NCBI GenBank assembly: GCA_913062605.1
Contig: CAJXWQ010000016.1
Span: 1 to 41,771, forward strand
Direction: 5' to 3'
DNA: 41,771 nt
DNA from: an uncultured Cellvibrionales bacterium
GTDB lineage: Bacteria > Pseudomonadota > Gammaproteobacteria > Pseudomonadales > Porticoccaceae
In this document: positions 9,244 to 17,132 of the stretch, one piece after another
Numbering within the stretch: position 1 is the first letter of the stretch
Layout: each line of letters begins with the position of its first letter
Notes under the pieces: generated by a model
What the model saw: the letters and a program-made list of their open reading frames with translations, nothing else
Told to the model about the DNA's origin: nothing
The model's database searches: none
Made by a program: the position numbers and the translations under genes

Positions 9244-9272
9244 TAAATGGGGTCGGGGTTTAAGAATTCAAT
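9244..9272 (-). promoter_or_regulatory. Sigma-32 heat-shock promoter of hslV
   Basis: On the minus strand, ATTGAA (9267-9272) is followed by 14 bases and then CCCCATTTA (9244-9252). This fits the sigma-32 consensus CTTGAA-N11-16-CCCCATNT with a single mismatch in the -35. Transcription would start near 9236, about 35 bases before the hslV start codon. The match agrees with the known heat-shock control of hslVU in enterobacteria. Confidence 0.85.
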
Positions 9273-9295
9273 GGTTGCCCCGGACTAATTCGTGT

Positions 9296-9667
9296 TCATA
9301 TTTCAGGGGTTTGATTAAGAATATTAGCCGGAGGTTTTAGTGAGGTTTCTGATAAAAAGACAGCGCCATCTACTATTTCGCAAGTCAGAGGTTGTAGTGA
9401 TTTTCCCTGGCAGGGACCTGCGATACATAAGCCGGTATTTATTTTAAACAGTGCGCCGTGACTGGTGCACTGTATGTAGCGTTTATCGTAATCCAGGAAC
9501 TGATCGGGCATCAGTTCCAGAGGCAGTCCTAGATGTGGACAAATATTACGATAGAGATAGACAGCCTGACCTTGGCGAACAGCGAAACAGGCGTGACCAT
9601 CCAGTTCCAGTGACTTGCTGCCATTGTCAGGCAGTTCATCTAGCATACAGATATGTTGGGCTGTCAT
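9296..9667 (-). CDS. Rieske [2Fe-2S] domain protein
   Basis: A 123-residue stand-alone Rieske protein. The two cluster motifs are CPHLG (C43, H45) and CTSHGA (C67, H70), giving CXH...CXXH with a 21-residue spacer. A GPCQGKSLQPL proline-loop segment follows, as in ferredoxin-type Rieske subunits. There is no membrane segment or signal, so it should be cytoplasmic. The partner is unknown and no oxygenase gene is adjacent. Its stop lies just upstream of the hslV promoter, on the same strand, so read-through into hslVU is possible. Confidence 0.88.
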   Translation of the reverse strand: MTAQHICMLDELPDNGSKSLELDGHACFAVRQGQAVYLYRNICPHLGLPLELMPDQFLDYDKRYIQCTSHGALFKINTGLCIAGPCQGKSLQPLTCEIVDGAVFLSETSLKPPANILNQTPEI

Positions 9668-9748
9668 TTAGACACTACCGGTATCCCAAGAGTAAATGGT
9701 CGTGGCCGCTTTAGGGCTATATTTATAGTCCATAGTCATAGTCCATAT

Positions 9749-10642
9749 TTATAGTCCACGGCGCAGTGCATCAATGCGTTCTTCCAGAGGAGGGTGGGAC
9801 ATCAATAGGCGACTGGCATGTTGTTTCCAGCCACTGGAGATACCGAAAGCGGTAAGGGTGTCCGGCATTTGATTGGGCACATGAGCTTGCGTCTCGGCTT
9901 GAAGTTTTTGGAGTGCACCGATCATAGCGCCTCGTCCAGCTAATTGGGCTCCGGCATTATCTGCACGAAACTCTCGCCAGCGAGAGAACCGCATGACAAT
10001 CATAGAGGCAAAAATACCCAGTACGACTTGGAGGACCATAACAATGACGAAATAGCCGATACCGTGGCCACGCTCATTTTTGAGTACAACCCGGTCAATG
10101 ACAGAGCCGATAATACGAGCAAAGAACATTACAAAGGTATTCAGTACCCCCTGTATGAGCGTCAAGGTAATCATGTCACCATTGGCCACATGGCCTATTT
10201 CATGGGCGAGTACCGCACGGACTTCTTCCTTGTCAAACCGATGAAGCAGTCCAGCACTGACTGCGACCAGAGCATTATTTTTATTCCAACCAGTAGCGAA
10301 GGCATTAGATTGCTGTGCAGGAAAGATTCCCACTTCTGGCATCTCTATACCGGCCTTTTTGGCCAAGTCACCTACCGTTTCCATCAGCCAACGTTCGTCC
10401 GGGGTGCTGGGAGTTTCGATAATTTGCGTGCCAGAGCTTCGTTTGGCCATCCATTTTGATATCAGTAAGGAGATGAATGAGCCACCAAAGCCGAACATGG
10501 CGCACATAATGAGCAGGCCGATCAGGTTGGTATAGATTCCTTGGGCTGCAAGATACTGTTCTAACCCAAGTGTCTGAAATACAATGGTAAATAGTGCCAG
10601 TATGGCAATGTTTGTGGCCAGAAATAATCCAATTCGTAACAC
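9749..10642 (-). CDS. htpX: HtpX membrane metalloprotease
   Basis: An M48 zinc protease of the inner membrane that helps degrade misfolded membrane proteins alongside FtsH. Two N-terminal membrane segments (~5-25, ~38-62) come first. The HEIGH zinc motif is at 147-151 in VLAHEIGHVANGD, two further hydrophobic segments span ~155-215, and the EFRADNAGA block carries the third zinc ligand. The 297 residues match the family. The start is GTG with AGGAG 8 bases upstream; no ATG fits better. A perfect 20-bp palindrome lies 26 bases upstream of the start and may control it. No sigma-32 signature like that of hslV is seen. Confidence 0.95.
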   Translation of the reverse strand: MLRIGLFLATNIAILALFTIVFQTLGLEQYLAAQGIYTNLIGLLIMCAMFGFGGSFISLLISKWMAKRSSGTQIIETPSTPDERWLMETVGDLAKKAGIEMPEVGIFPAQQSNAFATGWNKNNALVAVSAGLLHRFDKEEVRAVLAHEIGHVANGDMITLTLIQGVLNTFVMFFARIIGSVIDRVVLKNERGHGIGYFVIVMVLQVVLGIFASMIVMRFSRWREFRADNAGAQLAGRGAMIGALQKLQAETQAHVPNQMPDTLTAFGISSGWKQHASRLLMSHPPLEERIDALRRGL

Positions 10643-10667
10643 TCAGTGTCTCCTTAGTTAGGTTCGT

Positions 10668-10687
10668 CAGTCTGATATATCAGACTG
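10668..10687. promoter_or_regulatory. Perfect 20-bp palindrome between htpX and the CDF remnant
   Basis: CAGTCTGATATATCAGACTG is identical to its reverse complement over all 20 bases. It lies in the 71-base divergent gap, 26 bases from htpX and 27 bases from the CDF open frame. Its position and dyad symmetry suit an operator for a dimeric regulator. A short hairpin in the leader RNA is the alternative. Confidence 0.5.
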
Positions 10688-10713
10688 GTGTCAGTGGTTA
10701 GGCCACTAGTAAG

Positions 10714-11558
10714 ATGCGATCTGTTTCGAAAAATTCAATGGCAGGGAGCGAACCTGTGTCTAGCGGCGCTGATTCTACCAGAAGTATTCTCTATGCCCTT
10801 ATAGCCAATGGTGCAATTGCTGTTGCCAAGGGGGTCGCTGCTGCGGTGACCAATTCCCGGGCGATGCTGGCTGAGGCTATTTATTCCTGGTCGTTTATTG
10901 TGGCGTTGTTGCTGTTTTCTGTGGGTGACGTTTTCTCGGTCTATGAGGGCTGGCATCAACTTCATTTCCCAGAGCCCCCGGAATCACTCTGGATCGCCAT
11001 CGGTGTGTTAGTGTTTGCCGTCGTTGCTGAAGGGCTATCATTGCTTGGTTGTCTGAAAGAAATTAATAAAGTGCGCCATGGACGCAAGTTGTGACACTGG
11101 TTTAGAGAAACCCGGCATACTGAACTATTAGTGGTTTTTGGGGAGGATTTGGCGGCATTGTTGGGGCTGATATTTGCCCTGATAGCACTGTCTGCCACAA
11201 TGATCACCGGAAACCCGGTATATGATGCTCTTGGAAGTATCATGATCGGCTTGCTGTTGATTGTGATCGCCATCCTCGTAGGAAGAGAGGTTAAAGCGCT
11301 GTTGGTGGGCAGGAGGTGGAGCCATTGGTGAAAAAAGCCATGGTGAACTTTCTTCAGCAACAGTCTACAGTGTCTAATGTTTTTAATGTTGTTACCCTGC
11401 AAGTGGGTGCAGGTGTCATGGTCGCAGTTAGGGAAAAAATGACCCCAGCCAGTAGTGACCGGGCGCTGATTGATCAGATTAATCTTGTGGAATCAGCCTT
11501 CAGATCTGAATTTCTACAGGTGATGTGGCTGTTTTTTGAACCAGGTGTGGATGATTAG
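10714..11558 (+). pseudogene. Decayed cation diffusion facilitator (CDF) transporter
   Basis: Three successive frames together spell a CDF/ZT_dimer protein. The first (10714-11094) has the AMLAEAI motif joined directly to YSWSFIVALLLF, so about 30 codons that normally hold the second helix and metal-site aspartate region are missing. A TGA at 11092-11094 stands where relatives have Trp (RGRKL-W-HWFRE), after which the same frame continues HWFRETRHTELLVVFGEDLAALL. A one-base deletion near 11310 then moves the rest (VEPLVKKAMVNFLQQQ... WLFFEPGVDD) into another frame. A deletion, a nonsense codon and a frameshift make a sequencing error unlikely, and the product cannot be a working exporter. Confidence 0.85.
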
Positions 11559-11583
11559 GTGAGAGGCTGTTCATGGGTGCAAT

Positions 11584-12078
11584 ATGGGTACAATAAAGAT
11601 CATGAGTACACAAAAGGTCATGAGACCGATACATGGATTTGGACTGCTTGCTGCGGTTTGGTTGTTATCTTCATGTGCTACATTTTCTCCCGGCTATCAA
11701 CAGCCCGAGGTGCAGTTTACCAATATTGAGCCACTTTCTCGCAAGGGGCTGGAACAGCGTTTTGCCATCAGCTTAAATATCTTAAACCCTAATAATTCAG
11801 AGCTAAAAATTTCAGGGCTGTCCTACCACCTCAAACTTCAAGGGCACAAGGTAGTGAGTGGCGTTTCCTCCGGGTTACGACCGATCCCCCCCTTTGGGCA
11901 GTCAGCTATAAAACTTGAGGCATCAGCGAATCTCTTCGGTGGGTTTAGGGCTGTAGAAGCTCTATTGAATAGTGATAGTGGGCTCGTTGAATTTGAGCTG
12001 GAAACTCGTATCAGCACCAGTTGGTGGCGGTGGCCTATCACGGTGGTGGAGTCAGGCTCTATTGATATCGATCAGTAG
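11584..12078 (+). CDS. LEA14/WHy-type lipoprotein
   Basis: A predicted lipoprotein with a single LEA_2 (water stress and hypersensitive response) beta-sandwich domain. The lipobox is LLSSC followed by ATFSPGYQQPEVQF. The domain shows the family pattern FTNIEPLSRKGLEQRFAISL...NPN...L.ISGLSYHLKLQGHKVVSG, followed by IPPFGQSAIKLEASANL. Known bacterial members are small envelope or desiccation-related proteins without a defined reaction. Three in-frame ATG codons (11584, 11602, 11620) precede the signal peptide. None has a clear ribosome site, and the third gives the most typical lipoprotein signal length. It lies 25 bases after the dead CDF gene and 60 before the next gene. Confidence 0.75.
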   Translation: MGTIKIMSTQKVMRPIHGFGLLAAVWLLSSCATFSPGYQQPEVQFTNIEPLSRKGLEQRFAISLNILNPNNSELKISGLSYHLKLQGHKVVSGVSSGLRPIPPFGQSAIKLEASANLFGGFRAVEALLNSDSGLVEFELETRISTSWWRWPITVVESGSIDIDQ

Positions 12079-12138
12079 TTTTTTCATTGCGGAGAATTTA
12101 ACCGAGACGGGTTAAGTGCAATCCGGGGTTGTTACTTG

Positions 12139-12864
12139 ATGATAAGAGAGCGAATTGGTCGGTGGTTGGCTAGAAAACTGTCAGAGCCACGTTATGTGAG
12201 CCCTGCATCATGTCGACCAGAACTGCTATCCGCCACTATTCGTCGGGGAGACGTACTCCTGGTCGAAGGCGTCAGCCGGTTTAGTCTTGCGATCAAATAC
12301 CTCACACAATCTACCTGGTCACATGCCGCATTGTATGTGGGTGATTTTGAAGGTCAGCCTGACATGTTGGTGGAGGCGGATGTTCAGGAAGGGGTTCGCT
12401 TGGTTCCCCTCGATAGCTATACCAAGCTTCATACGCGTATCTGTCGACCGATGGGGCTTGATGAGAAAGAAATAGATGCAATACTGGGTTTTTCTATCGA
12501 TAGGCTGGGTCATCGCTACGATCTGAAAAATATTGTGGATCTGATGCGGTATTTGATTCAGACTCCGCCAGTCCCCAATCGCTGGAAACGGCGAATGCTG
12601 GCTCTTGGTAGTGGAGATCCCACCCAGGCGATTTGCTCATCGCTGATAGCCCAGTCTTTTCAGTCCGTTAAGTACCCCATTTTGCCAGAAGTGTCGGTGG
12701 AGAAATCGATGGATCCGTTATTCCAGGAGACTTACCGAGAAATTCTCCATATCCGGCATCACAGCCTTTTTGCACCAAAAGATTTTGATCTGTCGCCTTA
12801 CTTTGAGGTGATCAAACCCACGCTGGCAACTGGTTTTGATCCGCATCAGGTGAATTGGGGATAG
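12139..12864 (+). CDS. YiiX/YebB-like permuted papain-fold hydrolase
   Basis: A protein of about 241 residues from the permuted NlpC/P60 (YaeF/YiiX) group of cysteine amidases. The signature order is visible: RRGDVLLVEG opens the domain, WSHAALYVGD carries the catalytic histidine, and AICSSLIAQSF supplies the cysteine near the C-terminal part, the reverse of normal papain order. There is no signal peptide or lipobox, so it is probably cytoplasmic, unlike lipid-anchored YaeF. The substrate is unknown. The ATG at 12139 is preferred over the TTG one codon before. It ends at a strong bidirectional terminator shared with mscS. Confidence 0.75.
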   Translation: MIRERIGRWLARKLSEPRYVSPASCRPELLSATIRRGDVLLVEGVSRFSLAIKYLTQSTWSHAALYVGDFEGQPDMLVEADVQEGVRLVPLDSYTKLHTRICRPMGLDEKEIDAILGFSIDRLGHRYDLKNIVDLMRYLIQTPPVPNRWKRRMLALGSGDPTQAICSSLIAQSFQSVKYPILPEVSVEKSMDPLFQETYREILHIRHHSLFAPKDFDLSPYFEVIKPTLATGFDPHQVNWG

Positions 12865-12872
12865 GGAGAAGA

Positions 12873-12904
12873 ACAGTCTGGCGCCAACTCTGACGCCAGG
12901 CTGT
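12873..12904. terminator. Bidirectional hairpin terminator
   Basis: ACAGTCTGGCG (12873-12883) and CGCCAGGCTGT (12894-12904) pair over 11 positions with one G-T type mismatch, leaving a 10-base loop. The hairpin lies between the converging stops of the YiiX-like gene and mscS. A short T run (GGGTTTTT, near 12916) follows on the plus side. Confidence 0.7.
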
Positions 12905-12923
12905 CTCTTATAGTTGGGTTTTT

Positions 12924-13748
12924 CTAGTTCGCCTCGTTAAGTAGTCGCACTTCCCGTTGTGGGAATGGAATAGTAATACCTGCCACATCCAGAGCATTAT
13001 AAATTGCGTTATTAACGCCGAAGCGAAGCTCATGGAACCGTTGGGTGGGCACCCAAAAGCGGACACCGAAATTGATGCTGCTGTCACCAAAGCTATCGAT
13101 GCCGATCAGTGGTGTTCGGGCTTCCGTTACACCTTGTTTCTTCAGTACGGCATGTAGTACTTCCATGACTTTTTCTGGGTCAGAGCCATAGCTGACACCA
13201 ACAATAGTTTCGGCCAGTTTATTGGCGGCAGAGTTGTGCAATATTTCACCGACAATATGACGATTGGGGATAGTGATGCGCACATCATCCTCATCTTTCA
13301 GTACCGTGAAGGCCATATGGACTTCGTCCACCAGACCAGTTTCACCTTGTACAGTAATAGTGTCGCCAATCACAAAGGGTCGAGTAATGATAATGTTGAG
13401 CCCAGCACCATAGTTTGCCAGTAGCCCCTGAACAGCCAGCCCAGCACCCAGAGAAATGGCACCAATAGCGGCGACAAACGGGGTGACACTGATACCTAGT
13501 TTTCCGAGAGCGATAATCGCTACACCAACAATAATGACAATTTTTACAAAGCTGGAGATAAACCGGCTGAGGGTAATATCCAGTTCTTTCTTTTCACACA
13601 ACTTTAAAACGCCACGGGCAACGCGACTGGCCACAATCATGCCAATGAGCAGAACGATAACGGCGCCAAGTAACTGGAAACTATAATTGACAAAAAACTC
13701 GACGATCATGTCGTAGATAGCCTGAAATTGTTTGATTTCTTCTTGCAT
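12924..13748 (-). CDS. mscS: MscS-type small-conductance mechanosensitive channel
   Basis: A 274-residue inner-membrane channel that opens under hypo-osmotic tension. Three N-terminal membrane segments are visible. The pore helix TM3 carries the Gly/Ala pattern LGAGLAVQGLLANYGAG, and the MscS beta domain follows with RPFVIGDTITVQGETGLVDEVHMAFT and ITIPNRHIVGEILHN. The length is close to that of E. coli MscS (286). The ATG at 13748 has GGGAG 9 bases upstream and is preferred over an upstream in-frame start at 13811. Divergent from the peptidase gene and convergent with the YiiX-like gene. Confidence 0.95.
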   Translation of the reverse strand: MQEEIKQFQAIYDMIVEFFVNYSFQLLGAVIVLLIGMIVASRVARGVLKLCEKKELDITLSRFISSFVKIVIIVGVAIIALGKLGISVTPFVAAIGAISLGAGLAVQGLLANYGAGLNIIITRPFVIGDTITVQGETGLVDEVHMAFTVLKDEDDVRITIPNRHIVGEILHNSAANKLAETIVGVSYGSDPEKVMEVLHAVLKKQGVTEARTPLIGIDSFGDSSINFGVRFWVPTQRFHELRFGVNNAIYNALDVAGITIPFPQREVRLLNEAN

Positions 13749-13850
13749 GGTAAGCAGCTCCCTGTTTGTGCTCGCCTGATGTTGTATAGACTGTTTTAAC
13801 GGGGATAGCATAGCAAAATAACGCTGGTCATATTAAGGTGCAGAAACACC

Positions 13851-14552
13851 ATGGGTTGCGGATTGTCAGAAAAAGAGTCTATGCAAGTAATACCAGCAAT
13901 GATCAGTGGCAAGACTAAAGAGCATTTGTGCCAATTGAGCACGAATTGTTTACTGCATAAGGCAGTCTTGTCGCCATTTCTGGCCCTGCAAGAGGCTGCC
14001 GCCGTGCAGGGGTATGACCTTCAGGTAGCCAGTGCTTTTCGCTCCTTTGAGCGGCAGTTGATGATCTGGAATGCCAAGGCTCTAGGTGAGTGGCCCGTGC
14101 TGGATGAGTATGGCAAGCCTCTGAACCTTGAAAATCTGTGTGAGAAGGACAAGGTTTTTGCCATCTTGCGTTGGTCAGCTTTACCCGGCTGTTCACGGCA
14201 CCACTGGGGTACTGATATGGATATCTGGGATGCTGCGGCCGTGCCCCAGGATTATGTTTTACAGCTAACGCCAGATGAGTACCAACAGGGTGGTCCTTTC
14301 CACAGTTTGAGTTGTTGGCTGGATGAGTACGCCGAAGTCTTTGGTTTCGTCAGGCCTTATGAAATAGATCGAGGCGGTGTGGCTCCCGAGCCATGGCACC
14401 TGAGTTATTCGCCTGTGGCACGAGTATTCGAAGCTAAACTAGATGCACAATGTATCTATAAAATTTTGGATAATAGTGATCTGATATTACGGGATACGAT
14501 ACTGACGCACCTGGATGAAATTATTTCCAGGTTTATTTTCACAGGCACTTAA
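13851..14552 (+). CDS. D-alanyl-D-alanine carboxypeptidase family protein (M15B, VanY-like)
   Basis: A 233-residue zinc peptidase of the VanY/LdcB group. The metal-binding block SRHHWGTDMD is at 115-124 (zinc ligands H117 and D124), with the third ligand in PEPWHLSY towards the C-terminus and the substrate segment SAFRSFERQ at 61-69. These enzymes trim D-Ala or L,D stem peptides of peptidoglycan. No signal peptide or membrane anchor is visible, so the cell location is unclear; cytoplasmic LdcA-like recycling is possible. The start at 13851 follows AAGGTG by about 10 bases. An internal ATG at 13881 is possible. Confidence 0.85.
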   Translation: MGCGLSEKESMQVIPAMISGKTKEHLCQLSTNCLLHKAVLSPFLALQEAAAVQGYDLQVASAFRSFERQLMIWNAKALGEWPVLDEYGKPLNLENLCEKDKVFAILRWSALPGCSRHHWGTDMDIWDAAAVPQDYVLQLTPDEYQQGGPFHSLSCWLDEYAEVFGFVRPYEIDRGGVAPEPWHLSYSPVARVFEAKLDAQCIYKILDNSDLILRDTILTHLDEIISRFIFTGT

Positions 14553-14603
14553 TCAGTAAGAAGTGAGCAAAGCAATAAGTAAAGAATGAGCAAATAGAAA
14601 CAG

Positions 14604-15473
14604 ATGAATCAGAAAGATATAGATCAGAAAGGCATGGGTCAGAAAGAAACGGCTCAGAAAGAAACGGCTCAGAAAGACACAGCCCAGACTAAAGACCCTT
14701 TGTGGGAAACCATTCATGGGGAAGTGACCCTGCTCTTGCAGCAGGAGCCATTGCTGGCCAGCTTTTTTTATGATGCGGTAGTGAGTCACAAGTCACTGGA
14801 AGAGGCTCTTGCCTACAATTTGGCCGCACAAATGGATAATAGCGTGTTATCTGCTCTAACTATCCGTGAGGTATTTGTAGAGGCGTTGTCGGCAGAACCT
14901 GCCATTGGTGACAGTATGCGCAAGGATCTCACTGCATATGTGGAGCGTGACCCTGCCTGTGATCAGTACTGCCTGCCACTGCTCTATTTCAAAGGTTTTC
15001 ATGCATTGCAGATATATCGCGTGGCCAACTGGTTGTGGCGTAATGGCAGACAGTCCATAGCACTGTATTTACAAAACCGGGTATCTGAAATTTTTGCAGT
15101 GGATATACACCCCGGTGCCGAAATAGGTAGCGGCATTATGATTGACCATGCCACAGGATTGGTGATCGGTGAAACAACAGTGATCGGTGATAACGTGTCT
15201 ATGTTGCACTCGGTAACATTGGGCGGAACCGGTTCACACGCGGGTGATCGTCATCCGAAAATACGTTGTGGTGTATTAATTGCGGCCGGGGCAAAAATTC
15301 TTGGCAATATCGAAGTGGGAGAGGGTGCCAAAATTGGTGCTGGTAGTCTTGTTTTGGAACCCGTGCCAGCTCACACCACTGTAGCGGGGGTGCCGGCAAA
15401 AATTGTAGGTCATCCAACAGAGGCAGAACCTGCCAGAGAGATGGATCAAAGAATTGATGGAGATGGCATTTGA
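14604..15473 (+). CDS. cysE: Serine O-acetyltransferase with a repeat-encoded N-terminal tail
   Basis: CysE transfers acetyl from acetyl-CoA to L-serine, the first step of cysteine synthesis. After a 31-residue tail, the SATase N-terminal domain begins at DPLWETIHGEV. The catalytic left-handed beta helix follows with DIHPGAEIGSGIMIDHATGLVIGET, LHSVTLGGTG and GDRHPKIR, and the tail ends DGDGI. A terminal isoleucine is what cysteine synthase (CysK) binds in the classic complex, so complex formation is likely. The 289 residues exceed E. coli CysE (273) because of the tail, which is five tandem pentapeptides of type QKxxx. No SD-like site stands out. The stop overlaps the next start by four bases (TTGA). 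Confidence 0.95.
   Translation: MNQKDIDQKGMGQKETAQKETAQKDTAQTKDPLWETIHGEVTLLLQQEPLLASFFYDAVVSHKSLEEALAYNLAAQMDNSVLSALTIREVFVEALSAEPAIGDSMRKDLTAYVERDPACDQYCLPLLYFKGFHALQIYRVANWLWRNGRQSIALYLQNRVSEIFAVDIHPGAEIGSGIMIDHATGLVIGETTVIGDNVSMLHSVTLGGTGSHAGDRHPKIRCGVLIAAGAKILGNIEVGEGAKIGAGSLVLEPVPAHTTVAGVPAKIVGHPTEAEPAREMDQRIDGDGI
14610..14684 (+). repeat. Five 15-bp tandem repeats inside cysE
   Basis: Five in-frame units start with CAGAAAG: cagaaagatatagat, cagaaaggcatgggt, cagaaagaaacggct (twice, identical) and cagaaagacacagcc. They encode QKDID, QKGMG, QKETA, QKETA and QKDTA. The unit is a multiple of three, so slippage would change the tail length without breaking the frame. Confidence 0.95.
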
Positions 15474-15847
15474 ACGAAAAAAAACAGACTGATCTACTAG
15501 GGTTGATGCGGCGACGAATCGTGGGTGGTTTTACCTATTCTTGCCAAGGATTGAAGTCGTGCTTTAAGCATGAAGAAGCTTTTCGGGTAGAGGTGGTCGC
15601 TGCGGCAGTTTTGATACCCATAGCACTGGTGATAGCTGAGACCCCGGTGGAATTACTATTGCTGATAGGTTCGGTGGCGCTGGTGTTGATTACAGAACTG
15701 TTGAACTCTGCCATTGAGGCGGTGGTTGACCGGGTTGGGGAAGAACATCATGAGTTGTCTGGTCGCGCCAAGGATCAGGGGTCGGCAGCTGTTTTACTGT
15801 CCATGGGGATGGTGCTTATTACCTGGTTAGTGATTGGATTGGGTTGA
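15470..15847 (+). CDS. dgkA: Diacylglycerol kinase
   Basis: A small trimeric inner-membrane kinase that phosphorylates diacylglycerol to phosphatidic acid, recycling lipid from osmoregulated glucan synthesis. It has an amphipathic N-terminus, three membrane helices, and the signature ITELLNSAIEAVVDRVG followed by EEHHELSGRAKDQGSAAV. The 125 residues match the usual ~120. The TTG at 15470 overlaps the cysE stop (TTGA) and suggests translational coupling. An ATG at 15506 would give a 113-residue form that still holds the whole fold. Confidence 0.95.
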   Translation: MNEKKQTDLLGLMRRRIVGGFTYSCQGLKSCFKHEEAFRVEVVAAAVLIPIALVIAETPVELLLLIGSVALVLITELLNSAIEAVVDRVGEEHHELSGRAKDQGSAAVLLSMGMVLITWLVIGLG

Positions 15848-15987
15848 GCCTGCTGAATGTCGGTGATTCTCACTATTGAGTGCTGATAATGACGAGAGAG
15901 AATAACGAGAGAATTCTAGAAAAAAGCTGTCATAAAATAGTTCTATCTTAGTGTGAGTGGCCTTGCCGAAAAGAAAGGATTTAATGG

Positions 15988-16377
15988 ATGAAGAATATTC
16001 TTTTTGTTTGTGTCGAAAACTCCTGTCGTAGCCAGCTGGCAGAAGCCTTTGGACACATTCATAAATCAAATGATGTTGCTGTATACAGCGCCGGGTCAAA
16101 CCCCTCTGGACAGGTTAATATGAAAGCTGTGGTGACCATGGCTGAGCTGGGGTATGACATGGGCAGGCATCATTCTCAGTCATTAGATGAAATGCCAGTT
16201 GTTGACTATGATGCAGTTATTACCATGGGTTGTGGTGACAATTGTCCTTGGGTAAAAGGGCGAATTCGGGAGGATTGGGGGTTGCCTGACCCCAAGCACC
16301 TGTCCGAAGATGAGTTTCGTGCTACTCGAGATGAAATTGAGAAACGTGTCATCGACTTGCTTCGCCGACTAAGTTGA
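15988..16377 (+). CDS. ArsC-like low-molecular-weight phosphatase / arsenate reductase
   Basis: A 129-residue LMW-PTP fold protein. The P-loop CX5R is C8-VENSC-R14. A second cysteine pair, C82 and C86 (GCGDNCP), lies where thioredoxin-coupled arsenate reductases carry their redox relay, and the acid-loop DP motif is in WGLPDPKHLS. This favours arsenate reduction over a tyrosine phosphatase role, but no ars operon genes (arsR, arsB, acr3) are nearby, so the substrate is open. The start is ATG with AAAGGA upstream. Single gene; the following 128 bases hold no gene. Confidence 0.8.
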   Translation: MKNILFVCVENSCRSQLAEAFGHIHKSNDVAVYSAGSNPSGQVNMKAVVTMAELGYDMGRHHSQSLDEMPVVDYDAVITMGCGDNCPWVKGRIREDWGLPDPKHLSEDEFRATRDEIEKRVIDLLRRLS

Positions 16378-16505
16378 TAATAGGATTGTTAACAGGCTAA
16401 CCAAATATCGGCGGTTTAACTATTTATAGCTATAGATCCAGTATCAATAACTTAACTAACCGCGGTTTCGAATAAGTAAGTTAGCTATCAATGGATGGTG
16501 GTGTT

Positions 16506-17054
16506 ATGAGTGAAGAATGTTATGAAGTAATCTTTCGTGGAGATCTGCTTGCAGGGCAGTCTGTCATTGAGGTTAAACAACGTCTGGCCCAGTTATTTAA
16601 CGCCGATGCTACACGCATTGACCAAATGTTTTCTGGCAAGCCGGTGGTGGTTAAGCGTAATCTCGATATGGAGACAGCAGAGCGTTATCAGTCTACCTTG
16701 CTAAAAGCAGGTGCTTTAGTCGATATTCGCCCTGCCACGACCAATGAAGCCATTTCAGAAGAAAAGCCAGTTGATTCATCAAATAATGATTCCGGGTTGA
16801 TTCAAGAATCTGAGTCTGAACAGTGTCAGCAGCCACAGGAACAAGTGCTTGAAGATATTGACTTTGATGTGGCTCCAGTGGGAGCAGATGTGCTTTCCCC
16901 AGAGGATAAGAAAGACTTTACCCCGGTTGATGTTGATACTTCGTCGTTAACGATTGCCGAAACAGGTTCTGATGTATTGGCTGATGAGAACAAAAAAGAA
17001 TTTGTTCCTCAGGATGTAGATACGTCGAGCTTGTCGATTGATGATCCCGAGTGA
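16506..17054 (+). CDS. Small-domain protein with acidic duplicated tail, unknown function
   Basis: A 182-residue soluble protein. Residues 1-75 (YEVIFRGDLLAGQSVIEVKQRLAQLF ... LLKAGALVDIRP) match a short N-terminal domain that I recall in front of membrane domains such as DUF805 in gammaproteobacterial proteins; no function is known. The rest is acidic and probably disordered. It ends with two copies of a motif, GADVLSPEDKKDFTPVDVD and GSDVLADENKKEFVPQDVD, each followed by TSSL. I chose the ATG at 16506 because GGTGG lies just upstream. An ATG at 16491 would add five residues. It stands alone. Confidence 0.7.
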   Translation: MSEECYEVIFRGDLLAGQSVIEVKQRLAQLFNADATRIDQMFSGKPVVVKRNLDMETAERYQSTLLKAGALVDIRPATTNEAISEEKPVDSSNNDSGLIQESESEQCQQPQEQVLEDIDFDVAPVGADVLSPEDKKDFTPVDVDTSSLTIAETGSDVLADENKKEFVPQDVDTSSLSIDDPE

Positions 17055-17132
17055 TTTTTATACTAGAAAAATTTCCTATTATCTGAACCCACATCACCTT
17101 AAAACATTAGTTAATAAAATAATTTTTTAAGA

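Noticed and set aside
14604..14690. CRISPR array
   Set aside because: The five 15-bp units are directly adjacent without spacers and are read in frame in cysE. No other repeat-spacer pattern or cas gene is in the window.
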